A DNA stretch of 64,000 nucleotides from an uncultured Winogradskyella sp. (GCF_947496485.1 NZ_CANMCZ010000004.1:1-64000); one strand, 5' to 3'; positions 34,166-43,357 are shown, numbered from the stretch's first letter. The notes: generated by a model not told the origin, from the letters alone. Program-made: numbers and translations.

Positions 34166-35995
34166 ATGAAATACAATACAATCATTATCGGAGGAGGCTT
34201 AGCCGGATTAACTGCCGGAGCTACACTATCAAAATTTGGCAAGAAAGTTCTTTTATTAGAGCAGCACCATAAGCCTGGTGGCTGTGCAACCACTTTTAAG
34301 CGAGGAGATTTTATTGTTGAAGTTGGCTTGCACGAAATGAGTGGTCTCACTGAAAATGGGACGATTACTAGTATTTTCAAAATGCTTGAAGTAGACAAAA
34401 ACGTTCAATTTGAAAAAGTACCTGAGTTCTACGGTGTGGTTTCCGATAAAGAAGATTTTGTGATGCCACATGGATTTGATGCAGCTACCAAGGCATTGAT
34501 AGATAAGTATCCCGAAGATGAAAAAGGGATCAAACGCTTTTTTAAGTTGATTGTTGGAACACGAAAGGAAGCTATCAATCAACCGAGCTCACCTCTAAAG
34601 CAAAAATTGATTTACCCATTGATGCCATTGCTTTATCCTAATCTTGTTGAGGCCACCAAGCATACCGTTGGGTCTTGGTTAGATAAGTACATTACCAATG
34701 AAAAAGCAAAATTAGATCTTATAGCACATATTGTGTATTGGGGTGATGATCCATATACGCTATCAATGTTTTATTTTGCTCTACCATTTTCAGGCTTTAT
34801 TGAGAATGGTGGTCACTTTATAAAAGGTGGATCACAGCAGCTTTCCAATTACCTTGCCTCATACATAGAAAAAAATGGTGGCAGTGTTGTTTTAGGCAAA
34901 AGAGCTGAGAAAATCATTACCAATAATGGTAAAGTGACTGGAGTTACATTCCGTGATAGTTTTAATAAGAATTCTAAATCTAAGACTATTACATGTGATA
35001 ATGTTATCGCCAATTGTGCCATTCCTGCGGTGACTTCCCTGTTGGACGCGACTTATTCTGCTCAACTTCAACAAAAAATCAGTTCAAAAACCAATTCATG
35101 TTCATTATTATGTATTTATCTAGGTTTTAATACCGATGTAGAAAAGTTTGGTGTAAAATACTACTCAAATGTTTTTCAAGGCGATGATGTAACTGCCTTA
35201 AAGGATATTAAAACTAACCATCATGGCGATTGGTCTAAACGCAGATTCATTTTTGTAGACTATAACAAGGTAGATGCTGGACTTGCACCACCTCATAAGT
35301 CTGAAGGTGTAATTTGTGCCACTGATTATATTGAAGATTGGGAGAATTTAAACAAGGAAGATTACGACGCAAAAAAAGAAGAAGTAGCACAAATATTATT
35401 ACAACGATTGGAAAAGCAGTATCCAGGAATTCTGAATAGCATCGAATACTACGAAGTATCTACTTCTAAGACTATTAAACGTTATACATCTAACCCAACT
35501 GGTTCAGTTTATGGTTATGCCCAAACTAAAGACCAGATAGCAGGCAAGCGATTTAGAAATAATTTCTTGATTCCTAACCTATATTTTGCATCTGCATGGA
35601 CATTCCCAGGAGGTGGTTTTGAAGGTTCAATTCAAGGAGGCTTTTTAGCTGCTTTACAAATGAATAAAGACAAAATCTGGTCCGATTGTGATGATGCAAA
35701 ATATGAGGACCAGAGAATCGTTTCACTCTTGGAGCGTAAAAAAATTGATGATAAATCATTGGAATTAAGATTTGAAAAACCAGCTGATTTTCTGCCACAT
35801 AACGGAGCGTATGCTTGTCTCAATCTCTTGAAGCCCAAAGTAACCGAGTTAGATCTACCTTATCGCTGGCTTCCCATTAATTCTTCTTCAGAGGAGCATG
35901 GTATAGGGTTTAAGATAGAGTTGGATGGCAGTAGCTTTTCTAAAAGTTGTGAACTTATAGACATAGGTGAAGAATCTATTGTTTTTGGACCTTAA
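34166..35995 (+). CDS. Phytoene-desaturase-like FAD oxidoreductase with fused FR-type flavin barrel
   Basis: 609 residues. Residues 1-500 are a complete FAD-dependent amine-oxidase/phytoene desaturase module: GGGLAGLTAGATLSKFGKKV for the dinucleotide site, EQHHKPGGCATTF, and a C-terminal ASAWTFPGGGFEGS. This branch includes carotenoid and retinol saturases or desaturases. From about 515 to the end lies what reads as the FAD-binding beta-barrel of ferredoxin reductase-type proteins (SLELRFEKPADF, then PYRWLPINSSSEEHGIGFKI, then FSKSCELIDIGE), ending at VFGP where the NAD-binding half would normally start. The redox partner is unknown. Confidence 0.78.
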   Translation: MKYNTIIIGGGLAGLTAGATLSKFGKKVLLLEQHHKPGGCATTFKRGDFIVEVGLHEMSGLTENGTITSIFKMLEVDKNVQFEKVPEFYGVVSDKEDFVMPHGFDAATKALIDKYPEDEKGIKRFFKLIVGTRKEAINQPSSPLKQKLIYPLMPLLYPNLVEATKHTVGSWLDKYITNEKAKLDLIAHIVYWGDDPYTLSMFYFALPFSGFIENGGHFIKGGSQQLSNYLASYIEKNGGSVVLGKRAEKIITNNGKVTGVTFRDSFNKNSKSKTITCDNVIANCAIPAVTSLLDATYSAQLQQKISSKTNSCSLLCIYLGFNTDVEKFGVKYYSNVFQGDDVTALKDIKTNHHGDWSKRRFIFVDYNKVDAGLAPPHKSEGVICATDYIEDWENLNKEDYDAKKEEVAQILLQRLEKQYPGILNSIEYYEVSTSKTIKRYTSNPTGSVYGYAQTKDQIAGKRFRNNFLIPNLYFASAWTFPGGGFEGSIQGGFLAALQMNKDKIWSDCDDAKYEDQRIVSLLERKKIDDKSLELRFEKPADFLPHNGAYACLNLLKPKVTELDLPYRWLPINSSSEEHGIGFKIELDGSSFSKSCELIDIGEESIVFGP

Positions 35996-36020
35996 GATTA
36001 ATTCGCAAAACAGAATTAAT

Positions 36021-37037
36021 ATGAAAAGAATAAAGATACCTGATACTATGACAGTGGTCGTTTTGAATTCTTATTCTGGTGCTGATGCCCTAAGTATTGA
36101 GCAACGACCAGTACCAACACTAGGAAGGAACGAAGTTTTGGTCAAAGTTGCCTTCGCACCAATAAATCCATCGGATTTGGCAACCTTGACAGGCTATTAT
36201 GGCTTTAAAAATCCAACACCTATTGTACCAGGTGGTGAAGGTTCTGGAGAAGTTATTGCCGCCGGACCAGGAGTTATGGCAAGCTATTTCCTTGGTAAAC
36301 GAGTTGCCTGCACTGGTTGGGGAATAGGAGGAGGTGTTTGGTCGGAGTATGTAGTTAAAAGTGTTAAAGGAGGTGTGCTGCCTTTGAATAAATCATTGAG
36401 TTTAGAGCAAGGAGCATTGTCCATAATAAACCCTCTTACAGCCAGTGCTTTTATAGATATTTCGAAAAAAGGTGGACATAAATCAATTTTATTGACTGCT
36501 GCAGCAAGTTCACTTGGAAAAATGGTGAACAGGTTGGGGCAAAGTGAAGGAATTCAAATCGTAAATGTTGTTCGCAGGGATGCACAAGTTGATATTCTCA
36601 AGGCTGAAGGGGCTAGTATTGTTCTGAACAGTAATGATGAAGGATTTGAACAACAACTAAATGACGTTTGCCATGAAACGAATACACGTCTTGCGTTTGA
36701 TGCAGTGGCAGGTTCATTAACCAATCAGCTATTAAAAGCGATACCAAATAACAGCAAGGTTATTGTGTTCAGTGCACTGTCTCGTGAAGCTGTTAAGGCG
36801 AGTCCTAAACTTTTGATATTCGAAAATAAGAGGATTGACAGTTTCTGGTTAGGTCCGTGGATCAGCAAACAAGGTATATTGAAAACAATGTTATTGTGGA
36901 AACGTGCACAGAAGCTGATACCAAGCCATCTCAAAAGCGACATCAGAAAAATCTACCCTATACAAGAAGTAAAAGAAGCCATCAGTGATTATAAGAATAA
37001 AATGACTGGAGGAAAAATTTTGTTAAGAATGACTTGA
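36021..37037 (+). CDS. Medium-chain (zinc-independent) quinone oxidoreductase-like dehydrogenase
   Basis: 338 residues of the MDR superfamily, with no zinc ligands of alcohol dehydrogenase seen. The N-terminal GroES-like half has VAFAPINPSDLATLTGYYG and VPGGEGSGEVIAAG; the Rossmann half has LLTAAASSLGKMVNRLGQ. This pattern fits NADPH quinone oxidoreductases and 2-enoyl reductases. The start at 36021 is preferred, as it follows the upstream stop by 25 bases and removes a nonconserved leader. Operon from box 12. Confidence 0.82.
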   Translation: MKRIKIPDTMTVVVLNSYSGADALSIEQRPVPTLGRNEVLVKVAFAPINPSDLATLTGYYGFKNPTPIVPGGEGSGEVIAAGPGVMASYFLGKRVACTGWGIGGGVWSEYVVKSVKGGVLPLNKSLSLEQGALSIINPLTASAFIDISKKGGHKSILLTAAASSLGKMVNRLGQSEGIQIVNVVRRDAQVDILKAEGASIVLNSNDEGFEQQLNDVCHETNTRLAFDAVAGSLTNQLLKAIPNNSKVIVFSALSREAVKASPKLLIFENKRIDSFWLGPWISKQGILKTMLLWKRAQKLIPSHLKSDIRKIYPIQEVKEAISDYKNKMTGGKILLRMT

Positions 37038-37067
37038 TAAACATCTGACAAACGAAAAAAAAACGAC

Positions 37068-37700
37068 ATGAGAAATTTCATCACTAATTTATCGATCAGC
37101 AAAGCGGCAATGTTAGTAGGAATTGCGTTTATAAGCTCGGTTTTCATCGTAACTCTAGTTGATGATTTTCTTTTAGCCAATTTTGTGGTACCCGGTGATA
37201 CAGAAGTTTTAGCCAAAGATATTGAGGCTAATAGGAAACGATTTGGTTTTGCTGTAGTTGGTTATTTACTCGTGCTGGTCCTTGATGCAATTATTGGTCT
37301 TGCACTTTATGTGGTTCTTAAAACAGCAAACAAAAGTCTTGCATTGTTAACTTCAGTTCTCAGGTTGCTATATGCTTTTACTTTGATAATTGGATTGCTT
37401 TGTTTAGTAATAGAGATTATCGATGTATACGACTATGCATCCATAAAACTCTTAGGATATGTATTTTTTACATTGCACATCTTCGTACTTGGTTATGCGG
37501 TATTCAATTCAGGATATATACCGAAAAGCCTTGGTATTTTGCTAATGGTTGCATCTTTTACATACATCGCATTCTTCATAGATTTTCATCTATCCGAAAT
37601 ATTTGGGGTAATTATAATGTTGACCATGGCTCTTGCAGAACTTTTATTAAGTATCTGGCTTATAGCGAAAAGAAATAGACTACCTGAAAATGAACTTTAG
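37068..37700 (+). CDS. DUF4386 family membrane protein
   Basis: 210 residues with six membrane helices, the usual size of DUF4386. Typical segments are AAMLVGIAFISSVF at the start and SVLRLLYAFTLIIGLL in the middle. Function unknown. It lies 30 bases after the dehydrogenase gene. Confidence 0.75.
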   Translation: MRNFITNLSISKAAMLVGIAFISSVFIVTLVDDFLLANFVVPGDTEVLAKDIEANRKRFGFAVVGYLLVLVLDAIIGLALYVVLKTANKSLALLTSVLRLLYAFTLIIGLLCLVIEIIDVYDYASIKLLGYVFFTLHIFVLGYAVFNSGYIPKSLGILLMVASFTYIAFFIDFHLSEIFGVIIMLTMALAELLLSIWLIAKRNRLPENEL

Positions 37701-37790
37701 TGGGATTCTATTTAGTGAATCATGTAATCATTAATCGAAATAATAAAGAAAATAAAGAATAAAAAGTCTAACGAAAAAAAATAAAGAGTA

Positions 37791-37991
37791 ATGATAGATA
37801 AAAAAGAAAACAAAAAAGATTGGGCCGAAGATAAAAGTACTTGGGCCATTGGTGGTATGACTATGATTGGTGTTGGTGTCGGTTTGATTTTTGTACAAAC
37901 TGCACCAATTCTATTGGTAGCTTCAATACTTGTGGGTATTGGCTTAGGTATTGTGATTACATCGATTATTTCCAGCAGAAAGAAAACATAA
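37791..37991 (+). CDS. Small two-helix membrane protein
   Basis: 66 residues: a charged N-terminus (about 20 residues, DKKENKKDWAEDKS), two glycine-rich membrane helices with GMTMIGVGVGLIFV, and a basic end SRKKT. No family recognised. It lies 90 bases after the previous gene and 10 bases before the next one; I see no separate box. Confidence 0.65.
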   Translation: MIDKKENKKDWAEDKSTWAIGGMTMIGVGVGLIFVQTAPILLVASILVGIGLGIVITSIISSRKKT

Positions 37992-38001
37992 TCTATAAAC
38001 C

Positions 38002-38850
38002 ATGACTATTTCTATTAAAGATAATAACGATGCTAAAGACGTATTTAAACAATGCGGTACTTGTTCCAGAACCTTTGCGCATATTCTTAATCGAGAATTT
38101 GGTCACATTAAGGAAAACGAAGAGCGTGCTTTAAACCCTTTGGCAGGTGGTATCTTGAATGAAGGTCATCAATGTGGAATGCTTTGGGGCGCTGCATTGG
38201 CTGTAGGAGCAGAATCGTATCGCAAACATAATAATCAGGACAAGGCTATAACTATTGCGGTAACAGCAACACAAAAAATAATGGACTCTTTTGTGAAACA
38301 GTCTGGAGCCACAGATTGCAAAGATATCATAGGTTATGACCTTACGAGTATTATCGGAATGTCAAAATTTATGCTGAAAGTAACACTTCAAGGTATGAAA
38401 AACAGTCACTGTTTTAATCTGGCAGAACAATGGGCACCAGAAGCTGTTGAAGTAGCTACTCAAAGTTTATCGGAATACACAAATATTTCACAAAAGCCTT
38501 TAAGTTGTGCTTCGGAAGTAGTTAAGCAAATGGGAGGTAGTATTGAAGAAGTAGTTATGGTTGCAGGTTATGCAGGAGGCCTTGGGTTAAGCGGTAATGC
38601 TTGTGGTGCATTAAGTGCTGCTATTTGGAAAAGAATGCTAGACTGGTGTAGAGAACATCCAGACAAGAATCCACCATTTTTCAATAACAAGACTGCTAAA
38701 AAACTACTTAAAGCGTTTAATAAGTCAACCGATGATAAAATGCTTTGTAGTGACATTTGTGGGCAAGAATTTCAGAGTTTGGAAGATCATACTGCTTATT
38801 TGAAAAATGGTGGTTGTCAAACACTTATTGCCGTATTGGCTAATTCGTAA
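38002..38850 (+). CDS. C_GCAxxG_C_C-type cysteine-rich redox protein
   Basis: 282 residues, cysteines arranged as in the C_GCAxxG_C_C family: CGTCSRTF near residue 13, GHQCGMLWGAAL near 52, CASEV and GLGLSGNACGALSAAIW near 190, and C-terminal CSDICGQ and GGCQTLI. Members are found beside electron-transfer proteins and some are proposed to bind a metal centre; no reaction is established here. Its placement in the box 12 run, behind two oxidoreductases, fits a redox function. Confidence 0.65.
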   Translation: MTISIKDNNDAKDVFKQCGTCSRTFAHILNREFGHIKENEERALNPLAGGILNEGHQCGMLWGAALAVGAESYRKHNNQDKAITIAVTATQKIMDSFVKQSGATDCKDIIGYDLTSIIGMSKFMLKVTLQGMKNSHCFNLAEQWAPEAVEVATQSLSEYTNISQKPLSCASEVVKQMGGSIEEVVMVAGYAGGLGLSGNACGALSAAIWKRMLDWCREHPDKNPPFFNNKTAKKLLKAFNKSTDDKMLCSDICGQEFQSLEDHTAYLKNGGCQTLIAVLANS

Positions 38851-38913
38851 TTATTCTGTCGAAATAATAAGGTATAGCTCTTAAAATGAGTTATTAATAC
38901 CATATATAATATT

Positions 38914-39569
38914 ATGAGCTCAAAAACAGGTTTTTCAAAACCTTATGTACCGCTTTTACCAATAGCAGGAATGGGTTTGTTTGTGCTTCTATATACTTGG
39001 TCTGCAATAAAATATCCTGGTGGTTCTTGGAATATATAAATCATTCAGGCTTTAGTTTCTGGCATAATTATTTATGTGATCTGCTCGATGATTATGCCAT
39101 AAACGGCGAGGTAAATAGTGCTCGCTTTATTGCAAGAACTGCACTTGGTATTTTATGTGCCAGTCTTATTTTACTATGGTTTTACCTGCCTAAATTATTT
39201 ATGACAAAAAGTAATAACCCTAAAATTATGAGGTTGTCAGGTATATTATCTCTTATAATTACGCTATTCCTTGCATCTGGGACGCATGATCTGATTATTC
39301 GTATTGCAGGAATTATTGGAGTCATTGCAATTATAACTTGTCTTGTGGAGCTCTATAAAATAAGAAGCTATAAACTCTTAAGTTTTGGTCTATTTTGTAT
39401 GTTGGTCTTTTTTGCAAACTATTTCATCTATGAAACAGGTTATTTAAGAAACATACTTCCTGTACTTCAAAAATTTACATTTATTAGTTTTATTGTGTGG
39501 TTCGCAATTTTAGATATTCGTTTATATAAAAAGCAGAAATTATATAATGAAAAGAAAACTTCTTTATGA
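38914..39569 (+). pseudogene. Membrane protein gene broken by a frameshift
   Basis: ATG at 38914 reads MSSKTGFSKPYVPLLPIAG, a membrane helix and YPGGSWNI, then stops at 39037-39039. The frame beginning near 39030 continues as EYINHSGFSFWHNYLCDLLDD and five further helices to 39569. Joined at about 39030 the two halves make one plausible protein of about 218 residues with six helices. The change equals one extra or two missing bases. It could be a true disabled gene, a sequencing error, or less likely a programmed shift; no slippery heptamer is obvious at the junction. Confidence 0.7.
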
Positions 39570-39607
39570 TATCTTCTGTTTTCTGCTTTTTTATTGTTTC
39601 CATGATT

Positions 39608-39829
39608 TTATCGTTTTCGTTTTTCATAGACATCGATTAAGGCACCAATCAAAAGTCCTAATAGAAGCCCTAATATGCCTCCTACTGTCATTCCTAAATT
39701 GACGTCTTTATTTAAAAATAAGCTAACAACAATACCAATTATACTGCCTGTTAAAATACCTATAGCTATGGTAAGTGGCATTTTACTTTGTCTATATTTT
39801 CCGATTTTAAAGTAGTCTTTAAACTTCAT
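39608..39829 (-). CDS. Small two-helix membrane protein with glycine zippers
   Basis: 73 residues with helices containing IGILTGSIIGIVV and VGGILGLLLGLLIGALI, and basic ends. Glycine spacing suggests tight helix packing, as in AtpI or glycine-zipper proteins, but no family is assigned. It lies 96 bases after the split-barrel gene and may be the last gene of the box 13 operon. Confidence 0.6.
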   Translation of the reverse strand: MKFKDYFKIGKYRQSKMPLTIAIGILTGSIIGIVVSLFLNKDVNLGMTVGGILGLLLGLLIGALIDVYEKRKR

Positions 39830-39925
39830 CTTAGTTATTCTGAATTATAGCCTTTAAGCTGCAGTTTCAAATTAATTTTATGCCAAATAAACATTGATAC
39901 AGACCTTGTAATTCATTCGACATAA

Positions 39926-40381
39926 CTAATATTTTCGTTCTCTTCCGGTGAGCTCTTCAATATGAATCTTAAAGACAATTGGTTGTCCTTCTTTATATAT
40001 TTTATTTGAAAACTCACTGATGTACTTCAAATCTTTTCCTTCAACATTTCTTATGATTTCTTTTACACCCTCTGCAAATTTATATAGGTTCATCATAGCT
40101 GCACTTCCTTCAAATTCGCGATATATGCCTTGTACTAAAACAGATTTCCAATTGTTTACAGAAGCAACATCAGAAACTTCCATGGACACATCTCTATTAA
40201 TACGCAATGCTCTTATTTTATGACCTTTACCAGAATATCCAATAATGGAATTGGTAATGTCATCATAATAATATGTAATAGGAACTACATAAGGTTTATT
40301 GCTAAAGATGTAAGACAAATGGCCAATGTAATTTTGACTTAACAATAATCTACATTTAGTTTTATCGAGTTTTTGAATCAT
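39926..40381 (-). CDS. Pyridoxamine 5'-phosphate oxidase-like FMN-binding protein
   Basis: 151 residues of the split beta-barrel fold: YIGHLSYIFSNKPYVVPITYYY at the N-terminus, GYSGKGHKIRALR for the flavin phosphate, and VNNWKSVLVQG. Related proteins bind FMN, F420 or heme and reduce various substrates; the actual reaction is unknown. It is a close relative of the protein encoded at 42178 and follows the thiol-like gene at 40384 by 2 bases. Expressed from box 13. Confidence 0.82.
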   Translation of the reverse strand: MIQKLDKTKCRLLLSQNYIGHLSYIFSNKPYVVPITYYYDDITNSIIGYSGKGHKIRALRINRDVSMEVSDVASVNNWKSVLVQGIYREFEGSAAMMNLYKFAEGVKEIIRNVEGKDLKYISEFSNKIYKEGQPIVFKIHIEELTGRERKY

Positions 40382-40383
40382 AA

Positions 40384-40902
40384 TTACATAGAATTAAGAT
40401 TTAAAATTGGCTCTAGACGCTTAGTAATATGATTAACATACGTACTTGTATCTTCTAATATTGATTCGCCTGTAATGGCATCAATACCTTCCATCTTAAA
40501 ATTACCATTACCTGATGTTGTTAGAACTATGATTTTATTCTCTATGTCCTTAGTTCTATTAATAAATAATTCTACATTTTCGGGAGGCTGCCAATTTTCC
40601 CAAGTATGCATTACTACAATTGCAGAATAGGCTGTTGGGTTAACACTTGCTAATGACGTAATATCTATGACTTTTATAAAAACAGAATCGTTTTTATAAA
40701 AATTCACAATGCCTTCTGTAACTTCATTCTTAAATTCGCTTCCTTGAGTGGCAATAAGCAGTTTGTGGTTTAAATCTGGCGAATTCACTTCAAACTCTTG
40801 CGCAACATTCATGGAAAACTCATACTTGTACCAAATAGCGAAGATTAGAAACATAGCTCCTAGCGCTATAAAGAATATTGTAATCCTGCGTTTTGTAGTC
40901 AT
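40384..40902 (-). CDS. Membrane-anchored hypothetical protein
   Basis: 172 residues: one N-terminal helix (about 7-24), then an alpha/beta periplasmic domain with the strands LLIATQGSEF, YSAIVVMHTWENWQPP and KIIVLTTSGNGNF, the order of a flavodoxin-like sheet. The phosphate loop of true flavodoxins is not convincing. First gene of the box 13 operon. Confidence 0.6.
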   Translation of the reverse strand: MTTKRRITIFFIALGAMFLIFAIWYKYEFSMNVAQEFEVNSPDLNHKLLIATQGSEFKNEVTEGIVNFYKNDSVFIKVIDITSLASVNPTAYSAIVVMHTWENWQPPENVELFINRTKDIENKIIVLTTSGNGNFKMEGIDAITGESILEDTSTYVNHITKRLEPILNLNSM

Positions 40903-40926
40903 GATAATAGAATTTTATTTGAGAAA

Positions 40927-40969
40927 CTAATTTATTGTATAGTCTTAATAAAATCTATGATTTTGGTCA
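40927..40969 (-). promoter_or_regulatory. FNR/CRP-type box promoter (box 13)
   Basis: Box TGATTTTGGTCA at 40958-40969; TAAATTAG on the minus strand (40934-40927) is in register with one mismatch, the same element as at box 9. Confidence 0.6.
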
Positions 40970-40977
40970 GTTGGAAT

Positions 40978-41241
40978 TTAAGACTTCCACCGTTCTAATC
41001 TCGGAATACCTCTTGTAAACAGCCAAGCTAGGAATTTAGAAGATCCTTGTTCCACCATTTTACCTTTACAGAAATCTTGCATTTCTTTTACAGTGCCCTT
41101 AAAGGTGAATTCTCCATTTTGATAGCAGTAACTACAATACAGGTCGTTTTTAGAACCATCTGAATTTGTGCCACCCAACTTTGGATCTTTTTTTATAGGC
41201 ATGCCACAACTTTGGCAAAATTTATTTGTTTTAGTTTTCAT
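40978..41241 (-). CDS. Zinc-ribbon domain protein
   Basis: 87 residues with a four-cysteine zinc ribbon: CQSCGMPI near residue 9 and YCSYCYQNG near 36, typical of the small zinc-ribbon family whose first line reads FCQSCGMP. The C-terminal helix contains MQDFCKGKM. Function unknown. Last of a three-gene operon from box 14. Confidence 0.78.
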   Translation of the reverse strand: MKTKTNKFCQSCGMPIKKDPKLGGTNSDGSKNDLYCSYCYQNGEFTFKGTVKEMQDFCKGKMVEQGSSKFLAWLFTRGIPRLERWKS

Positions 41242-41272
41242 TATATTTTTATTTTTTTCTTAGCAGAATTAA

Positions 41273-42163
41273 TTAAAAAACTAAAGGATTTAAATCATAC
41301 TTTCTTAAAACAGACAGTAAATCTGTTAATGGAAGTTCAATAGAATAAGTTCCTGTGTAAGAAGGACATATAACACAGTCATCAAAATAAAACTCTACAA
41401 GGTCGTCATTGAACACAAAGTTGTTTTTACTTGCTATAAAGTCATCTAAAAATATTTCCCAACAGTCATAATACAATTCACCTTTGCCTATTTGCTCGTT
41501 TATACTTTCGTTTATAATTCCTACTAACTCTTCCTCTGATCCTTGAATGAAAAAATCCTCATAAGTCATAAAGACTCCTCTTTCTAAATCAAAATTGAAA
41601 CAGTCAAACGAATAACTAGGGTGCATAGCACCAGAATAATAATTTTCTTTGTAAAACAGGAGACTTACAAGCTGATCATTGACCTTATAGATTTTGTAAT
41701 CTATAAATCGTTCTTCTCGAAACGTTTTAGCTTCAATACTATCGCACAACAGTTTGCTTTCTAAAATGTCTGATTCGGTTTTAGTGATATTGACATAATC
41801 ATTAATAAAATTATTGAAATTGATGTTTGTTGGTTTAAAGGACTCATTAAGTAATGGGTACTTAAAATTTATGGTATAGTCCTCTTTTTCTACAAGGTAT
41901 TCTTTAGCAATTATTAATGCTTCAAGATCTTGGCGTTCATCTTTTTTTTCAATCAGTTTTTTCTGTTTTAACTCAATAGAAATAGTCTTTTTTACATCCT
42001 CAATGTCTTTATCAGTTATTTGTATTGAATCATTAGTTATAGAATTATCACTAATTGAATCTGTAGTTTTGGTTTCGTCAATATCAACAGTAATATTTTG
42101 ATTATTGTCATTTTTACAACTTAGAAATACTGTGATAAATAGTGTGAGATATAGTAGTTTCAT
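41273..42163 (-). CDS. DUF3298/DUF4163-type lipoprotein
   Basis: 296 residues with a lipoprotein signal (LTLFITVFLSCKND), an acidic linker (about 20-75) and a C-terminal domain with HPSYSFDCFNFDLERGVFMTYED and an acidic NDDLVEFYFDDCVICPSYTG, matching the DUF4163-DUF3298 pair known from RsiV-like and lysozyme-inhibitor-like proteins. It lies between the split-barrel gene and the zinc-ribbon gene. Confidence 0.72.
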   Translation of the reverse strand: MKLLYLTLFITVFLSCKNDNNQNITVDIDETKTTDSISDNSITNDSIQITDKDIEDVKKTISIELKQKKLIEKKDERQDLEALIIAKEYLVEKEDYTINFKYPLLNESFKPTNINFNNFINDYVNITKTESDILESKLLCDSIEAKTFREERFIDYKIYKVNDQLVSLLFYKENYYSGAMHPSYSFDCFNFDLERGVFMTYEDFFIQGSEEELVGIINESINEQIGKGELYYDCWEIFLDDFIASKNNFVFNDDLVEFYFDDCVICPSYTGTYSIELPLTDLLSVLRKYDLNPLVF

Positions 42164-42177
42164 AACTATTCTTTAAA

Positions 42178-42633
42178 TTATTTGCGTCTAATTTTACCCG
42201 TAATTTCATCAATTTTAATAATGAAAATTATTGGTAGATCATCATTGTATATTTTACTTGAAAATTCACTTATAAAATCTAATTCTCTATGTTCCTTAGT
42301 CATTATTAGATCTTTTACACCTAGAGAAAAAGCATGAAGTTGAGCCTTTGCCTCACTTCCGGATAGTTCTTCATATTCTCCTTGGACCAAAACAGACATC
42401 CAAGAATTTACAGAAGCAATGTCAGAAATATTTAGGCAGACGTTGGGATTTTTTCGCATCGATCTTACTTTATGACCCTCAGCAGAATATCCTATAATGA
42501 TATTTTGTTTTTCATCAAAATAATAGGTGATAGGTGCTATAAAAGGTCTATTTCTATAGATATATGATAAATAACCGATATAGTTGTTTTTCAGAAGTCT
42601 TAACTTTTCCGTATTGCTCAATGCTCTTATCAT
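42178..42633 (-). CDS. Pyridoxamine 5'-phosphate oxidase-like FMN-binding protein (second copy)
   Basis: 151 residues with the start at 42633 (MIRALSNTEK). That start aligns exactly with the paralogue at 39926 and is needed because the -7 element of box 14 (42658-42665) overlaps the longer frame's ATG. Shared motifs are NYIGYLSYIYRNRPF, ITYYFDE, GYSAEGHKVRSMR and SVLVQGEYEE. The reaction is unknown. First gene of a split-barrel, lipoprotein and zinc-ribbon operon. Confidence 0.83.
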   Translation of the reverse strand: MIRALSNTEKLRLLKNNYIGYLSYIYRNRPFIAPITYYFDEKQNIIIGYSAEGHKVRSMRKNPNVCLNISDIASVNSWMSVLVQGEYEELSGSEAKAQLHAFSLGVKDLIMTKEHRELDFISEFSSKIYNDDLPIIFIIKIDEITGKIRRK

Positions 42634-42657
42634 TATCCTAGGTGTAATGGGTTTCAT

Positions 42658-42700
42658 CTAAATTATTCATTAAATAAGGAAGAAACTATGATTTAAGTCA
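42658..42700 (-). promoter_or_regulatory. FNR/CRP-type box promoter (box 14)
   Basis: Box TGATTTAAGTCA at 42689-42700; TAATTTAG on the minus strand (42665-42658) is in register with one mismatch. Confidence 0.6.
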
Positions 42701-42746
42701 GTTAGTAGTAATTCAATCAACCTTTAAAGCAGTAAAAACAGTTGCT

Positions 42747-43343
42747 TCATTTTTCTACCTCTTTTTTAAGCCGTCTTTTATCTTTATATGCCCAGTAAAT
42801 CCCTTTAACATCTGAGGTCCAATTATCGTACATAAAGATTAATGTTATTTCTTCGAATGTTTCTAGTAAGCCAATACCTATCATTATATAGAACAAGGTA
42901 TATTCAGGATAAAAGAAAAGTGAAAACAGGATAAATGCGCTTTGTATTATTGCGGACAGCTTTGCCAAATAGGTGTGAAATGCACTTGCTTTTCCATATT
43001 TAAAATAGGCAATAAACATTTGAAGAATGTAAGGTATAAATGCAATAAGTATTAAAGTGAGATTGGTTTTTATAAAATTTGTTTCAAAAAAATATAAACC
43101 TACAAGACCAACAATTAAGGTAATTTGGTCGCCAAAAGAATCTAATTGAGACCCTCGTGGACTTGTTATTTTAAATTTGCGTGCCAAGTATCCATCAATA
43201 GCGTCTGTGGAATAACTAATGAGCAACAACCAACTAAAAATTAAGCGTTCATCATAGTAAACAAGAGCTAGTAATACAGGTGCTGCTGCTATTCTATAAA
43301 ATGAGAACCAGTCTGCAATATTATAATTCTTGAATGTAAGCAT
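42747..43343 (-). CDS. CDP-alcohol phosphatidyltransferase family membrane enzyme
   Basis: 198 residues with six membrane helices. The complete family signature D-G-x2-A-R-x8-G-x3-D-x3-D is present in DGYLARKFKITSPRG followed by SQLDSFGD. Such enzymes swap CMP for an alcohol to make phosphatidylglycerol phosphate, phosphatidylserine, cardiolipin or similar lipids; the alcohol cannot be told. The start at 43343 (MLTFKNYNI) follows from box 15. Single gene, another lipid-directed function in the island. Confidence 0.87.
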   Translation of the reverse strand: MLTFKNYNIADWFSFYRIAAAPVLLALVYYDERLIFSWLLLISYSTDAIDGYLARKFKITSPRGSQLDSFGDQITLIVGLVGLYFFETNFIKTNLTLILIAFIPYILQMFIAYFKYGKASAFHTYLAKLSAIIQSAFILFSLFFYPEYTLFYIMIGIGLLETFEEITLIFMYDNWTSDVKGIYWAYKDKRRLKKEVEK

Positions 43344-43357
43344 TCTACTAATTTTTA

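Noticed and set aside
38914-39569. Programmed ribosomal frameshift
   Set aside because: No slippery heptamer or stimulatory structure is apparent at the junction; mutation or sequencing error is simpler.
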